Of a stretch of DNA of 64,000 nt, positions 12,836-25,006 are shown piece after piece. The DNA is from Takashimella koratensis. Lineage: Eukaryota > Basidiomycota > Tremellomycetes > Trichosporonales > Tetragoniomycetaceae. Positions within the stretch are counted from its first letter, which is position 1, and each line of letters opens with the position of its first letter. The translations under genes and the position numbers were made by a program. The stretch spans positions 248,001 through 312,000 of the forward strand of contig BCKT01000017.1 of the NCBI GenBank assembly GCA_003116875.1. Direction: 5' to 3'. A model generated the notes under the pieces. It was not told where the DNA came from, did no database searches, and worked only from the letters and a program-made list of their open reading frames with translations.

Positions 12836-15030
12836 ATGTCGACCTCCGACGCAGGGCCTAGTCGGCAACCTACCCAGCCCGCTTCCTCCGGCAACGTAAC
12901 CGCCCCCGCACCTACCATCTTCCCCGCTTTCACACCTGACGCCGCTTCCATCAAGGACGGCCGCCAGCTGTGTGTCCGGCATAGACAGATGGCAAATCAA
13001 AACGTCAACGAAAAATTACAACGAGTAAGTTGAGCGTGACAATGTTGACTCTTCCCGGGCTTTGACCGGATGGCCGAAATCCCAGCCTAGTCCCTACGCT
13101 GACATCTGCTAGTCTCTCGATAGTCTGCCAGTCAATGAGCGAGCGGCAATCACAAACCTGTGGTCCACGTTCTCCGGCGCCCCACATAGCAAACGTAAAC
13201 TCATCCTCGAGGGTATCTTGACCATGTGTTGCTTGTGAGTGTCTCTTTCGTCATGTCACCCCATTCCTCACTTGCCACCTGCACCTACTAACTCCGCTCA
13301 GCTCGCAACTTTCCCACTTGTCCGACTCACTCAACCAGATCATCCGCATCGACCCTTTCTCCCTCCTCCCTCGAGAAGTCTCCCTCCGCATTCTCGGCTA
13401 CCTCGATGCCATGTCCCTCGGCCGCGCCGCCCAGGTGTCTCGGTCTTGGAAGGCGCTCGCAGACGATGACCTCCTCTGGCGCCGGATGTGCGGGCAACAC
13501 ATTGACCGAAAGTGCGAAAAATGCGGATGGGGCTTACCGCTGCTTGAACGACGACGACTCAAGGTCGAACTCAGCTCAGGTAGCCCAGCGGTCGCTGTCG
13601 GTGTAGGAGGACACGAGATGCACTCGGCGTTAGCGGGACCAGGTCCAAGTAGGGTAATGACTCGTGCCGAGGCGATGGCGCGGGTCAGTGACGGTGGGCA
13701 GGGTGCTGTTACTTGTGACACCCCTACTCCCGTAACCGCGTCGAGCAGTGGCAGTGGCAGTGGGAAGAGGGCAGCGCCTAGCGAGGTCGAGAGCTCGGGA
13801 AAGAAGCGTGCGAAAATCGACGACCTCGACATCGACTCGGACGCAGAGGTCACCGAGATATCGACACCGGTGGCTAGTGGTGCGCTCACTCGCGAGGTCC
13901 GACTCACCCGACCCTGGAAAGCCGTTTACACGGAACGACTCATCGTCGAGCGTAACTGGCGCAAGGGTCGGTTTACACTCAAGACCCTACGCGGCCACAC
14001 GGATGGCGTCATGTGTCTTCAGTATCACACCGCGCTCACCTCCCCGTCGTATCCGGTTCTCATCACGGGCTCATGGGACCACACTGCGCGCGTATGGAAC
14101 CTAGCCACGGGAGAGGAAGTGCGTGTCCTCCGTGGCCACACGCGGGCAGTCCGTGCGCTCCAGTTCGACCAGATGTTGCTGTTCACCGGGTCGATGGACG
14201 GAACGGTGCGGATGTGGAACTGGCGCGCGGGCGAGTGTCTCCGCGTTCTCGAGGGACACACCGACGGTGTCGTCGCGCTCAACTATAACGGGTACCTCCT
14301 GGCGACCGGGAGCGCCGACTCGACTTGCCAGGTGTGGAACTTTAGGACCGGTGGGCGACCCTTTACCCTCCGAGGGCACGACGAGTGGGTCAACTCGGTT
14401 GTGCTGTGGGACGGTAAGACCTCACCTGGAGATCTCGACCCGACAGCAATGCCGTCGTTCACTCAGCGACCTCGATGCGCCACTACTTCCCCTTCAGCCC
14501 CAGCTGCTGCCCAGCCCATACACACTGGCCCCGATATCGACCCGGGGACGATGCTCTTCTCGGGCTCCGACGACGGGACTGTCAAGTTGTGGGACTTGGT
14601 GTCGCAGACGTGTATCCGAACGTTCAGCGGCCACAAGGGCCAGATCCAGTCTCTTCGCGTCGTCATGGCAGACCTCTCGCCGAGCGAGCACGATATCCAC
14701 GACGACGAGGACGGGCACAGTCATGTGGATCACGACGACGATGACCACGACCATCACGACCACCACGACCACCACGACCACCACCACGGCGCAGGAGGGA
14801 GTGTCGTTCGTCAGCTATCTCCTCTCCCACCGACAGCTGCGCAGTTCACGCGCGCCTCGCAGTCTCCGCCTCGGATCCTCGGTCCCGCGCGTGCGGGGAG
14901 CGGCGACGGTTTCGATGCAGCTGCGCACTCTGCCGCCCCTCGTGGACGAGGCGCGACGGTCGAGGCCCGTGCGTACATCCATGAAGAACACATCAGCTCC
15001 GGCGGACGAGGAACAAGTCGGACCCGCCGT

Positions 15031-15065
<35 letters not shown>

Positions 15066-15595
15066 GGACCACAGGGACCATCGAGCGCAGTCCGAATTGA
15101 GGGACGAGAAAAGGCCGGTGTTGGTCACGGGCAGTTTGGATGGGACGGTTAGGTTGTGGGATGTAGAGACGGGGAGGGAGACGCATACGATGTTTGGACA
15201 TATCGAAGGGGTTTGGTCGGTTGACATGGACGCGTTGCGGATCGCTTCGGCTTCTCATGGTGAGTGTTGGCAGCCGCAAGAGTGGTTGGGAAAGTCGGGC
15301 AAAGCAAATCGAGCAAATCGAGTAGTGGAGTGGGCAAGTGGAAGGACGGAAGCTGACATTGTGATACCTATAGACCGTACGATCAAAGTTTGGGATAGGC
15401 AGGAAGGGACCTGTGTCCAGACCCTTGTGGGCCACAGAGGTGCCGTCACGGGCTTGCAATTGTCGGATGACCTGATCGTCTCGGGTTCTGGTGAGTTTGA
15501 TACCGGAAGGCAGAATGTGTTTGGTTCTGCTTGTACTGACAATTGTAGACGACGGAGATGTCTTGGTCTGGTCATTTGGGCCCGACAAAGCTTGA
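12836..15595 (+). CDS. met30/sconB: Met30/SconB F-box WD40 protein
   Basis: Exons 12836-13024, 13113-13234, 13302-15259, 15374-15490 and 15549-15595 join in frame to 810 residues. An N-terminal region (ERAAITNLWSTFSGAP...) precedes the F-box (about residues 117-165, LLPREVSLRILGYLD) and the block DRKCEKCGWGLPLLERRRL, both hallmarks of the Met30/SconB/Scon-2 group. Seven WD40 repeats follow from about residue 330 (GH...WD pattern); the last two need the final two introns. Members of this family are SCF ubiquitin-ligase receptors that switch off sulfur assimilation by targeting Met4/Cys3-type bZIP factors, and in yeast they also respond to cadmium. Repeat 5 is split by an insertion of about 145 residues. 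It holds an Asp/His-rich stretch (14692-14790), then Arg/Ala-rich sequence encoded partly by (GCA)n at 15030-15063. Confidence 0.93.
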
Positions 15596-16638
15596 GCGAG
15601 GTCACGATGTAGTCGACTTAACTCAGTACGAACCTTTTTTTTTTTCTTGCCGACGATACAACCGACTATCGCCCAACGCGGGCCGAGGCGACACCATATA
15701 TCATTTGTCACGGTGAAACGAAAAGGTCGAGTGGACCTGCGATATGATTGATTGAACGGGAGTGACATGGGCGGAACATCTGAGAGGTGGCCGATGAGGA
15801 GGTTAAATCGGCAGAAGGCGGTCGGGAGTCTTGAGTAAATCCGAGGAAGCAGTGAAGAAGCCCTGTCTAAAATGTGTACACGAAGTTCCGATACGCGACA
15901 GGCAAGGCGGCAGCGCCGTGAACCTGGTCATTCCTGATTGATATCCGTTGTTCACACATTGTTCTTTTCCTGTCATCTTGTTCCACTTGTTCTTATCTTT
16001 ATTCTTGTATGGACCGACGACCGTTGTTTATGTCTAACTCTTCCCCCTTCTCCGGTCTCTTCTCGTTGTGCATTCCACCGCTATCGTGAAGTCTTGTAGT
16101 TGTGCATGTGGATGTGAACCCTCTTCTCATGTGCGAGCCTTGTCTCTACGATCTCCAACTGCCATCCGGGGTGACCACTCGGACTGATTTGGCCGCCCGG
16201 GTTGGTTTGACGCGACGCGTCGGTCGGGTGGGGACGGAAGCAAATTGGAGTGAGCACCTAAAAATTCCCTACCCCGCCCAGTCCAGTCACGAGTCTCCAT
16301 TTCATGTCCACGTCTCCGTCCACCTCGTCTCTTTGACACATCTTCATCCACTTTGCTCACTCCCATCGCTCCTCTCGTCTTCACCCGCCGTCCATCTGCA
16401 AGACAAGTCTAGGTCACAGTTCAACCTCCCCTGGTTCTCTCTTCTCTTGCGTTACTTTTCGTTTGGTCCCGGCGATCACATTTTCGCGTTCGTCAACGCT
16501 CCGTCCTCTCCGTCCTCGCCGTCCTCGCCGTCCTCGCCCGATCGTTTCGTCAAAGACGAATCGTCTTTCCTTCTTCTCCCCCATCTACTCAGACAAACAA
16601 TCTACCACCTCGAGGTCACCGTTCCAAAGTCACTAGCT
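15596..16638. other. intergenic between met30 and CKS1
   Basis: This is the 3' flank of the F-box gene and the leader of CKS1, CT-rich from about 16290. An open frame at 16102-16695 includes the real first exon of CKS1 in its final part, but the rest looks like leader sequence. No separate gene is supported. Confidence 0.6.
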
Positions 16639-18029
16639 ATGCCGTCGCAGCAGTCGCAGAAGGCCTTGTCCCTTGAGGAACTCTCGGATCGGTGAGTGTG
16701 TGTTAAGGCGGCTGAGAATCGATGTACTACCGGGTAGAGTAGGTTAGAGTAGGGTAGGGTGGAGGTTGGGCGCTGAGATGCGGGTGTGGTGCGGCTGCGT
16801 GGACAGCGGCTAGAGGACGAGGAGAGAAGAGAGGGTTATGTGGCGTTGGGCTACGGGGTGTGGGTGCTGAGAGATGGAAGGAGGATCGGGCAGCAGAGTG
16901 GAGTGAACTGGTGGGGGGTGAAGCGGTGGCTGAGTCAGGCCTATGTGGACAAGCATGGGGTATGGGGTGCGGTAGCGAGTGCCCAGAAAAGAAAAAGTCG
17001 AGGCGCGAAGGTATCACCCGAGAGGGTAGACAAAGATAGGGTGTAGGGCGGCGGTAGCTGTGATGTCCAGGAAAGAGCTTGAGCTGGATCCTGCGAACAG
17101 CGGGAGTTACCTCGTCCTCTCGTCCGATCATTGCCGCTGGTCTATGTGGACTAGTAGAGGCATGGACGTCAAAGGGCAGCAGGTCAAGTCTCGTCATGGG
17201 ATCAAGAAGAGCGGAAGAGCAAGGAAGCCGTGTCACGAGTAGACAGACCGAGGGAGGAAGAGATGTGGACTGTGGCTTGTTCAATCGATGGAGACGCATG
17301 CTAACCCTGTGCAGAATCGTCTACTCGGAACGATGTCAGTCTCCGTCCCGACTTCCAACCCTCCACATCTTTCTTCCTGGAACTCTGTTTCTTCTACTCA
17401 CTCCTTACCATCCCATATCTGAACATGCAGATACTGACACACCTACCTCTGTTCTCTTACTTCCATCTCGATACCTTCCTCGAATACAGACTCGGATGAT
17501 CACTTTGAATACCGACACGTCATCTTGCCGAAGCAGATGCTCAAGCTCATTCCAAAGGAGTACGTCCTTGATCTTTCCTATCTTATACCGTGTCCTCCTG
17601 TCGCACGTAGTCTCTCTTTCTCTCGAGGTCGAGTGTTGTGCTAACGCTCCACGCTTAGCTATTTCCGCCCCGACGACGCATCGCTCCTCCGGATACTCGA
17701 AGAGTCTGAGTGGCGCGGGATCGGGATCACCCAGTCCCTTGGGTGGCAGCATTTCGAGGTGCATGGTGAGTCTGGCAAGAGGGAGAGGAGACGGGCAACG
17801 CTTTTTTTCGAGTGGAAGCTGATCCTTGATTCCATATAGCGCCTGAGCCGCACATCTGTGAGTTCAAGTAGCCCAAGATACACAACCTCTGCGTCCATTT
17901 TTCTTTCCGGTATGAGTATGTACTGACCCTGTACAGTGCTGTTCCGTCGACCACTCGTGAGTCAAGAGAGATTACCTTGAGCCGAATACCTGCCAAACAC
18001 TTGCTGACCTTTCCCAGCCTGGAAAGTAA
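16639..18029 (+). CDS. CKS1: Cks1, cyclin-dependent kinase regulatory subunit
   Basis: Seven small exons (16639-16691, 17315-17334, 17490-17559, 17659-17765, 17840-17857, 17937-17956, 18018-18029) join exactly to 99 residues plus TAA. No single frame shows the gene, so it is easy to miss. The joined protein carries the Cks signatures: [40 protein letters not shown] and HAPEPHILLFRRPL. Cks1 binds Cdc28/Cdk1 and docks phosphorylated substrates through an anion pocket. The length fits the family, with a short N-terminal extension of about 20 residues. The RPDDASLL segment before ESEWR is slightly longer than in animal Cks. Intron 1 is about 620 nt, far longer than the others. Confidence 0.96.
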
Positions 18030-18504
18030 AGAGTGAACAATCCGTGCCCGTCCGCAAGCTCTCTCGGTTCTCTGGTCACCTCTTCCAACCCATTTCATCG
18101 TCTCGGCTCCAACCCTCGTACATACAGAACTCAAACTCTCAATCCTCCGTCCACACCTCTCACTTGACGTTTTCCAACTTTTACCCTTCTTTCTCTTCTT
18201 TACTCGTGTTTCGTTATTCGTTCCTCTTCAATTTTTGTTGTAGCCCCAGATCGAACAAGTCCGGGGTTTGTGTTTCGGGCCAGAGGTAGCGGAAGTAGTG
18301 TAGGAGTGAGGTCGACGTCGACAGTTGGGACGAGAATGGTTGAGGCGATGACGATTGTAGTGTGAAATATCGATAAAGAGGGCGTTGGGACGTAGGGACG
18401 TAGGGACGTAGGGACGTAGTGGCTGAAGCGAGTCAGCGATCGGTAGACGAGATGCGAAGAGCTATCAAACACAGATCGCTTATCAGTCAGTTACTGACCG
18501 ATTA
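18030..18504. other. 3' flank of CKS1 with octamer repeat
   Basis: Probably the CKS1 3' UTR followed by non-coding DNA. Near 18388-18420 four tandem copies of an 8-bp unit (GACGTAGG) occur. No coding evidence. Confidence 0.6.
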
Positions 18505-18933
18505 TCACTGTTTCTCGTGACGATCTTTTTTCATCAAGACAAGCGAAGAAAATGGATAGGGAAGTTTTCGGAAAAACCGGCGGCGCTGGCGAGGTTCGGA
18601 CGCCTTGTGCTTCTCGTGTGCGTGGTGAGTTGTCTTTGATTTCACCTCTCGAACCGCCTTGCGTGCTTCTCGAGCTTTGCGCTTTTCCTCTGCTGTGACC
18701 TCTTTACGTGCTCGTTTCGCTTCCCTGTTCAATGCGTTCAACCGCCTTTTATCCGCTCGATCAATCGACCGCCCGTATGCCCGTGGCCAATCGCGTTCCC
18801 ACCACCGAGTCTTCTTCCGACCACCATGGATCGTGACTTCGCGCTCTCGTTGAAGGCGAGCAATGTAGATGAGGTCTGAGATGGCACGGAAGAGGTTGAC
18901 CATGCTGTGTAGAAGTTGTAGGTGGAGTGGCAA
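18505..18933 (-). CDS. possible small basic protein, unknown
   Basis: An uninterrupted 142-codon frame reads away from CKS1 on the minus strand. The second Met (18900, MVNLFRAISD) is a likely alternative start. The predicted protein is strongly charged: KRRLNALNREAKRARKEV is followed by alternating Lys/Arg/Glu/Ala that would form a basic helix. A nuclear or nucleic-acid role is possible but unproven. The Trp/Arg-rich stretch RWWERDWPRAYG is more protein-like than most antisense frames here. I recognise no family and see no intron. It may be a chance ORF. Confidence 0.35.
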   Translation of the reverse strand: MPLHLQLLHSMVNLFRAISDLIYIARLQREREVTIHGGRKKTRWWERDWPRAYGRSIDRADKRRLNALNREAKRARKEVTAEEKRKAREARKAVREVKSKTTHHAHEKHKASEPRQRRRFFRKLPYPFSSLVLMKKDRHEKQ

Positions 18934-19149
18934 GAGGAAAGGGGAAGAGTAGGGACAGTGAGACGAGGTAAAGTAAGTTATTGTAAAAGAGGTCCGCTGA
19001 TCATATGACAGCGGAGACAGAGTTCAAGGCTTCTTGAGCAAGTTTGAAACTCGGAATCTAACTATGCTCAAAAAAAAAAAAAGGATTTTTGTCTACAAAA
19101 CTTTATATTTTACTTCGACTCTCGACGCCCAACTAGGACGAGATTGAAT

Positions 19150-19257
19150 CTATTCTGCCGCGGCTTTGCGAGGCCGATCCAGATTCCCGATGAGGCGATC
19201 GATTTGCAGATCAACCCGCCTTGTGTAGTTGCCGAGGTACTGCTCGTCGAGAGACTC
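19150..19257 (-). pseudogene. possible orphan terminal exon
   Basis: Directly after a ...GGAGACAG 3' splice-like site on the minus strand, 36 codons encode ESLDEQYLGNYTRRVDLQ, then IDRLIGNLDRPRKAAAE and TAG. The composition is that of a real helical protein end. The neighbouring frames upstream (to about 19560) are broken by stops and I could not link them to an intact gene. It may be the surviving 3' end of a decayed member of the local cluster. Confidence 0.25.
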
Positions 19258-19696
19258 CTGTCTCCGTATTCAGGTAGCGTAATACAGTACGAACAGTCCG
19301 CTCCGCCAAGTGGAGTAGCGCTCTAGCTAGTTCTCTTGGATGCGATAGCTGAGTCTTGTATCCGCTCTCTTCGGTCTTGATGATCGGTGGACCTTTGAAC
19401 CTCTTGAAGTTCGATTGTCTTGGTATGTACGTCAGGTATCTTGATGGTCTTGTATACATTCGAAGGGAAAACTCTGTCAGTCCCGGTGAAGGAAGCGTGG
19501 CGTTACCTTCAAATTGTACGGGTGGGGATGGTGCGTGCAGGTTGAGGCGGACACGCAAAGTGAGTCAACGCAGTGAAGATCCATGACGCAGCCCGTGCAA
19601 CCCCTAGATCAACCCAAGTAGGTTGGTCCCTCCTTCAAGCCTTTGAGGGCTCAGCGGCATCCAGACCATGAGATTGGACATGTTCTCACACAATGC

Positions 19697-20536
19697 TCAG
19701 AGACGGTTGATGGTGACGGCAATACCCTCCACCGACATTTTCACCAGGGAAAGGTAACCAACTCCCTTCACCCGGTCACGATGGTGGAGCTGCTCGACCC
19801 ATTGGATAAAATCATCCGGATAATCGTCCTTGAAATCTCGACCTTGCAGGTAACACGCATAGCTTTCCTCAATTTCCTTCAATTGGGAGTCGAGGGTGTT
19901 CCCTTTCCGCCCGAATCGGATATACTTGAGTGCCTCACGCTGCGTGCATTTCCAACCCTTGGGGACACAATCAGGTTCGATTCCACCGATCCTTTGTGCG
20001 CTGTTCCGAATCACAAGAACGGCCTTGGGTTCAGTAGAGGTGTCAATGATGAATCGCCACTTTGCCGCAAGGCGGGGACCGTGTGGCATCAGGCGGTAGG
20101 TGTAGGGCGGTTTGGAGAGGTAGTGGATCCAGAGCGAGTGGACCTTTGGTCATATTTCGACGATATGTTGAAATTGGTCTTGAGAGACTTTACGCTCCTC
20201 GAAATCGACGAAGCGGACTGCCTTGGCGTAGATGAGATTCCAACGCTACAGGGTAAGAAGACAGCCGCAAAATAATCGATTAGCATTGTAGAAAGGGTGG
20301 CGGCAAACAGGGACGGTCGAAGTGGGACTTACTTCGCCAGAGAGACGGTGCACTTCCTCCACCGGCTCATAGGTGACGTCGTAGGAAATCCGAGAGACGA
20401 CGGTGTGAAAGGTTTCCCAATCGAGTGTGAGGAGCGGTACGAGCTGGGAACGTTCAAGGCGCTGCAGCATGTTGAGTCGGATGTGCTGGATTGCCCAGGC
20501 TCGCTCAGAGGAAGTGTCTCCTCGGATTTGGACCAT
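19697..20536 (-). pseudogene. F-box-like family member A, in-frame stop
   Basis: Exon 1 (20536-20333) starts MVQIRGDTSSERAWAIQHIR and continues with an F-box-like helical segment (LERSQLVPLLTLDWETFHTVV). An 87-nt intron (GTAAGT...CTGTAG) leads in phase 0 to exon 2 (20245-19697). That exon opens with RWNLIYAKAVR, the family block seen in all cluster members. Codon 32 of exon 2 is TGA (20152-20150), after which the same frame stays open for 150 codons (PKVHSLWIHYLSKPPYTY...). The simplest reading is a recent nonsense mutation or a sequence error; I found no intron that removes the stop and keeps the frame. The downstream part is unlike B-D. A 210-codon frame on the opposite strand (19643-20275) overlaps it and is the main alternative. 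Confidence 0.5.
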
Positions 20537-20884
20537 CGTCAGTATCAACTCTCTTGGCACATTGCATTGCATCTTGTATTTACCTCAGAACTTGTCAGAG
20601 AAGCGGGGCATGTTGATCAAATGATGTTGTTGAAGAATTGGGAAACGATAAACCAAGTAAGAAAGAAGAAGGTGAATTTTCTACAGTCCTCATCGTCACT
20701 GCTTATAATTTTCAATTTGCCCAACAAAGCTATGACGTGTGAAGGGCGGTTCATAGAACGACTTCGTCTTTGGAAACCATACATATTGTATGGACCGCCG
20801 AATGCATTAGCCCTCATCGATATTTACGGCGATACTACAACCTGAAGATCCGGCTTTAAGATACCGGACCCAGCGGATGTATCA

Positions 20885-22458
20885 CTATGTACGCTGGCAT
20901 CTGTACCACCCAACCCCTCTCTGGAACGAATGCTGGCTATGAAGATACGCCAGTTCTCGGTATACCGTATTGACCCAGATAGTGGTGGACCTCTCCATAC
21001 AGCCCTTATGAATACTGTCGAGCCTGTAGCCAAGGGAAAAGGTGAGATCGTACTTGCATCTTCCACCCCCAAGTCGCCAAAGGGCAATTGCCATGCGACT
21101 GGGACTGGGGAGACCACCTCGAACCGCCTCATCTTCATCACCTAATATCCACTGGGTCCTCGACTCTGGGGAATGAGGCTTGAACACCACATGAAGAGTT
21201 AAACTCTGCAAAGAGGGTAAGAGAGGAAAAAGTCGAGGCTGTTCGTCTGTCGAGAGGTCGCTCGCCTCGACGACCAGAGTGAGAGAGGAAAGCCTGGACA
21301 CCCTCTCAAACTGAAGGTTCAAAAGGTCCTCGAGGCTTGGGTAAAGCCTAGGAGGTAGGTCGTGTCGGACAGCTCTGAGCGTTTCATCGATATTCCCAAA
21401 CGTGAGCTTTTCGAGCCTTGAACATTCCGCAAAAATGTCTTTTATGTTCTCCAACGTGTTGTCCGTACCCGTATGTTTGATCGAAATGACAAAGGGGAGA
21501 AGCGCCAGCGCTTTTAACGCCTGGATCGCATAGCTCAGATGATATGTTTTCACTTTGACGATATCGATGTCGTGCTTTTTCTGAAGTTCACGGATTTCCG
21601 GAATATTGGTTACGATATCGTCACTTGAACCCAACTCGAATTTGAGGATGCATTTGGGTCGCGCAACTTCCCAGTTGTCTGGGAGACGAGGGCAGGCGGG
21701 GTGAACCAGAACCCCGCTCGAGACGGTCATCTTTGTCCGAACTTTGGCAAAGATCCCTTCTTGACCGCGGTAGATACGCACTTGGTGGCGGTGGAGCAAG
21801 ACAATCTCCCGGATAAACGGCATTTCCGAGAGGATTTCATCGAAAGAGAACCTCTCTGTGTCCACTGTGAGGACGCGAACCGCATGATCGTATGCTAGAG
21901 CACGAGACTAAAGTGCAAAGAGTTGTTGAAAGAAAAACAGAAAACAAGTTTTGACCAGTGTTAGCGGATAGCCTAGGTCTCATAACTCATTCGCACATCG
22001 TCCGTGCAATGTCGGTACTTACCGAAGTGCTTCGTAGATCCTAAAACCATCCAAGAAGAGCATGGTGACTATTAGCAAGAGTCGTCGGATACACGGAGAC
22101 AGTGTTGATTCATCGCCAGACGTACATTTTGTATGTTGGATGAGAGCGTGAGATCCCTTTCCTCATTGTACCACATTTTGTAGTACATGCACCTGACGGT
22201 CTCTTCGAATGTTGAATGATTGACTTGAACCAAATTGAACCAGGTTGGGCTGTCTGCGTGCTCAATTATCAATAGACGGAGCTCCGATATGGACCAGATT
22301 TGAGCCAAGAGTTCCTCAGCGCGCCGCTGACTTTCTTCGTGGGTCGTCATCGTTGCCTCAAAATTTGGGCAGAACTGGTCTAGATCGAGCGTCTTGACGT
22401 GGTCGATAGTCGACTCGAGGTCTTCACCATCGGCGTTCATCGGTTTGATGATGGTCAT
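20885..22458 (-). CDS. F-box-like family member B
   Basis: Exons 22458-22126, 22040-22023 (18-nt micro-exon, DLRSTS) and 21907-20885 join in frame to 457 residues. The N-terminal part holds a degenerate F-box (IWSISELRLLIIEHADSP, then FNLVQVNHSTFEETVRCMYY). Exon 3 opens with SRALAYDHAVR, then a long C-terminal part without obvious repeats. It shares EGIFAKVRT, NWEVARPKC and IREL with member C, which makes the two clear paralogues. Such proteins in basidiomycetes often act as SCF substrate receptors, but only the N-terminal helices support that here. The first Met could be preceded by another exon, as in C and D. Confidence 0.72.
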
Positions 22459-22763
22459 GTTTAGCAGGTCCAGTGCTGTTGGTGATGTAGGGAGAAGAAA
22501 GAGTGGAGTGGAGAAGAATTAACTTGGGGATAGGCTTTTGACGGGACCTAACTTAACATCTGCAGAAGAACTTTACATCCAGTGACGTAAGTGCAGCTTT
22601 CAAGAGTCCCGAGTCGAATGCATGCAATGGGGATTTCTTTTACAACCTTGATTTGGATAGTTGGGATAAAATTGTGCGGACGGTGCTGGAGGTCACTGAC
22701 GGTTCTACTGACGATGCTACTTAATCAAAATTCTATGCATCAAACTCCCAGTCTAACCCATCA

Positions 22764-24523
22764 TCACTGAGCAGGCTCTCGATTGAGCCACCCAGGGGCA
22801 CGATGCACCCAGTCACGGGTGTTCAGCAGGGATACCTCTATCTTCACCAGCTCCTCCCAGCGAGTGGTGAAAGCCTCCATCCGATCTTCATCCGGTTTAG
22901 GAGGGAAGCCTCGCGTGAAAGTAAAGTTGTACTTCCATTCGCTCCCCCCGAGTACCCAAAGATAATCCGCCATCCGACAAGGAGAGGGAAGCATTCCTCG
23001 AGACGGCTCATTAGCCGAGTCTAATATTGTCGACCAGTCTGGTGAAGGGCGCCGGAAGACGATATGAATCTTTACAACCTCAAGAAACGGCGCGAGAGGC
23101 GACTCAGGGGTTACCAAGCGTGGATTGAGGTCACTTGCAGTTACGACAAGATCTAGTGAAGACAGCCTCGGGATTCGCTGGTATTGGAGGCCGAAGATAT
23201 CGTTGAGTGTTGGAACCAGTACGACACGGGCGCCAGCTTGGAGGGTCGCTCCGGTTTCCACGAGATTGCCTAACCGAGCAGCTTCAAGCTTTGGGCACCA
23301 GCACACAATGGCATTAAAGTCCGTGAGGACGTAATGCCTGTCTGTGTGATTAATCGTAACCAACTGTGGAAGCAGGGATGTTTTAGACAAATCCTCAACT
23401 GTCTGCCTCAAGTCATCGGTCGTGAGTATGACAGTGTCGATGTCAACTCTTTCTTGAAGCTCGCGAATAGCCCGGGTATTCGCGCCGACCGCGTCGCTCA
23501 TGAGAAGTGTAATCGTGAGATCGCACTTTGGTCGAGCGACCTCCCAATCGACTGGAAAGGGAGGAGGGCTGCCTCCGGTCAAAACACCGCCGATGATGAT
23601 CGCATGGGTTCGGACTTTGGCGTATATCCCTTCTCCACCCCGGTGGACAATCACCTTGTCCCCTCCGGGCAACGAAATCTCTTGCACTAGCGGTGCGTAG
23701 GTGATAAAGTCGTCAAAGGAATCACCATCGACTACCACTTGATAGTTCCGGATTGCCCTGTGATACAGCTCGGAACGTGTCTATATTGCGACCAGTGCCA
23801 AACGAGTTTCAAGGAAGAACAAAGAGATGTATTGTATCAGCGACTAGACCTGTTTCTGGGGAAATCTCTCGCCAACATTGCAATTGCGAATACTTACCGA
23901 CGAATTTCGTAAATGCTGAGAGCAAAGCACGACCATGGCAAGAGTCAGCACATGCTGTTGATTCGAGAACGAGGGCCACTGACGTTCATACCCAGACTTA
24001 CACCTTGTTCAGCCTCAGATGGACATTGTTCTCTTGGATCCCACAACATGGTGCGGTACAAACAAGTGATGGCATCCGCTGCAGTTGTGCTATTGACTTG
24101 AACCAAGTTGAACAACACATCAAGCGTGGCGTGGGCCATGATCAGGAGTCGTAGTTCTTGCAAGGACCAAATCTGATCCAACAGTCCTTCGGCGCGGGTC
24201 TTGACAGTCATTTGGCCTCCATCGATCACTGTTGAAACCGCATTAGTTGCAGCAGCCGCTTTGTCCGTCGCTCTCATCACCTAGCTATTCGGTGCGCTCC
24301 CCAGGAACTCACTGGTTCCACCTGACAGGTCCAGACCGAGGGCATTTGAGGCGCCGCTGGTAGTATCGCTTGTTGATTCACCGATGGACTTGATGGGAGT
24401 AACAAGGGTATCTCCCCGAGCTTTGCTTTTATCATCGTCATGGACCGCAGCCTTGTCACCACGTCTCCCTCGAACGAAGGCAGCAAGCCTGTTGAGGAGG
24501 TGGAAAGGGTTGAAAATCGACAT
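22764..24523 (-). CDS. F-box-like family member C
   Basis: Exons 24523-24313, 24228-24002, 23915-23898 (18-nt micro-exon, HLRNSS) and 23780-22764 join in frame to 490 residues. Exon 1 encodes a short leader (MSIFNPFHLLNRLAAFV) with a basic patch. Exon 2 carries the F-box-like helices (LLDQIWSLQELRLLIMAH, then FNLVQVNSTTAADAITCLY). The last exon starts TRSELYHRAIR and contains EGIYAKVRT, DWEVARPKC and IREL, as in B. The A-GTGAGT/ACAG-TG join across exons 1-2 is my best choice because it is the one that keeps the frame open. Function is inferred only from the F-box-like part. Confidence 0.7.
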
Positions 24524-25006
24524 GTCGGTGTGGGGCTGGTACGGGAGTGGATGGGAAAGAGACAGCGCAGGGGAAAAGTATACATATGAGCTCTGCGGAT
24601 GGAGGAAACATTTTATACCTTTCAATTAGGGTCGTTGCTAGACAATTCCAATCTGCGTCCCAGACTAGAACATGAACGGCATCTAGTAGTAACTTTGCTC
24701 TGGAGGGAGGTTGCCACGTACGCATCCGAAGGGGAATTCAGTGACGTCGAAATGACTGTAGAGAGAAAAAAGGTGTCTTTCACCCATCCCATGGCGAATC
24801 CATACCAGAATTTGCGCTTTAGATTTTCATCCGTGCGACTACTTGGACGCCACGATCAGATCTTTCGCGACAGACATATGCATGAACGTTCTCGCTCCAA
24901 AACTTTGCTGGCGACTACGATTACTAGGCGGGTGAGAGGGCTTCCTCCGTCCCATTTGACACGGGGCTGAAGAGCCAGTTTACACCCGATTCTCCTTTCC
25001 CACCAT

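Noticed and set aside
14815..15768. 317-codon minus-strand ORF over the end of the Met30 gene
   Set aside because: It lies antisense to well-supported WD40 repeats and contains a Cys run that is only the reverse reading of the GCA repeat.
19643..20275. 210-codon plus-strand ORF opposite cluster member A
   Set aside because: It lacks recognisable motifs, while the minus strand has splice sites and the family block at the expected junction. Kept as the main alternative because the minus-strand gene has an in-frame stop.
20824..21141. 105-codon minus-strand ORF overlapping the end of member B
   Set aside because: It is out of frame with the long conserved exon of B, which has its own stop at 20885.
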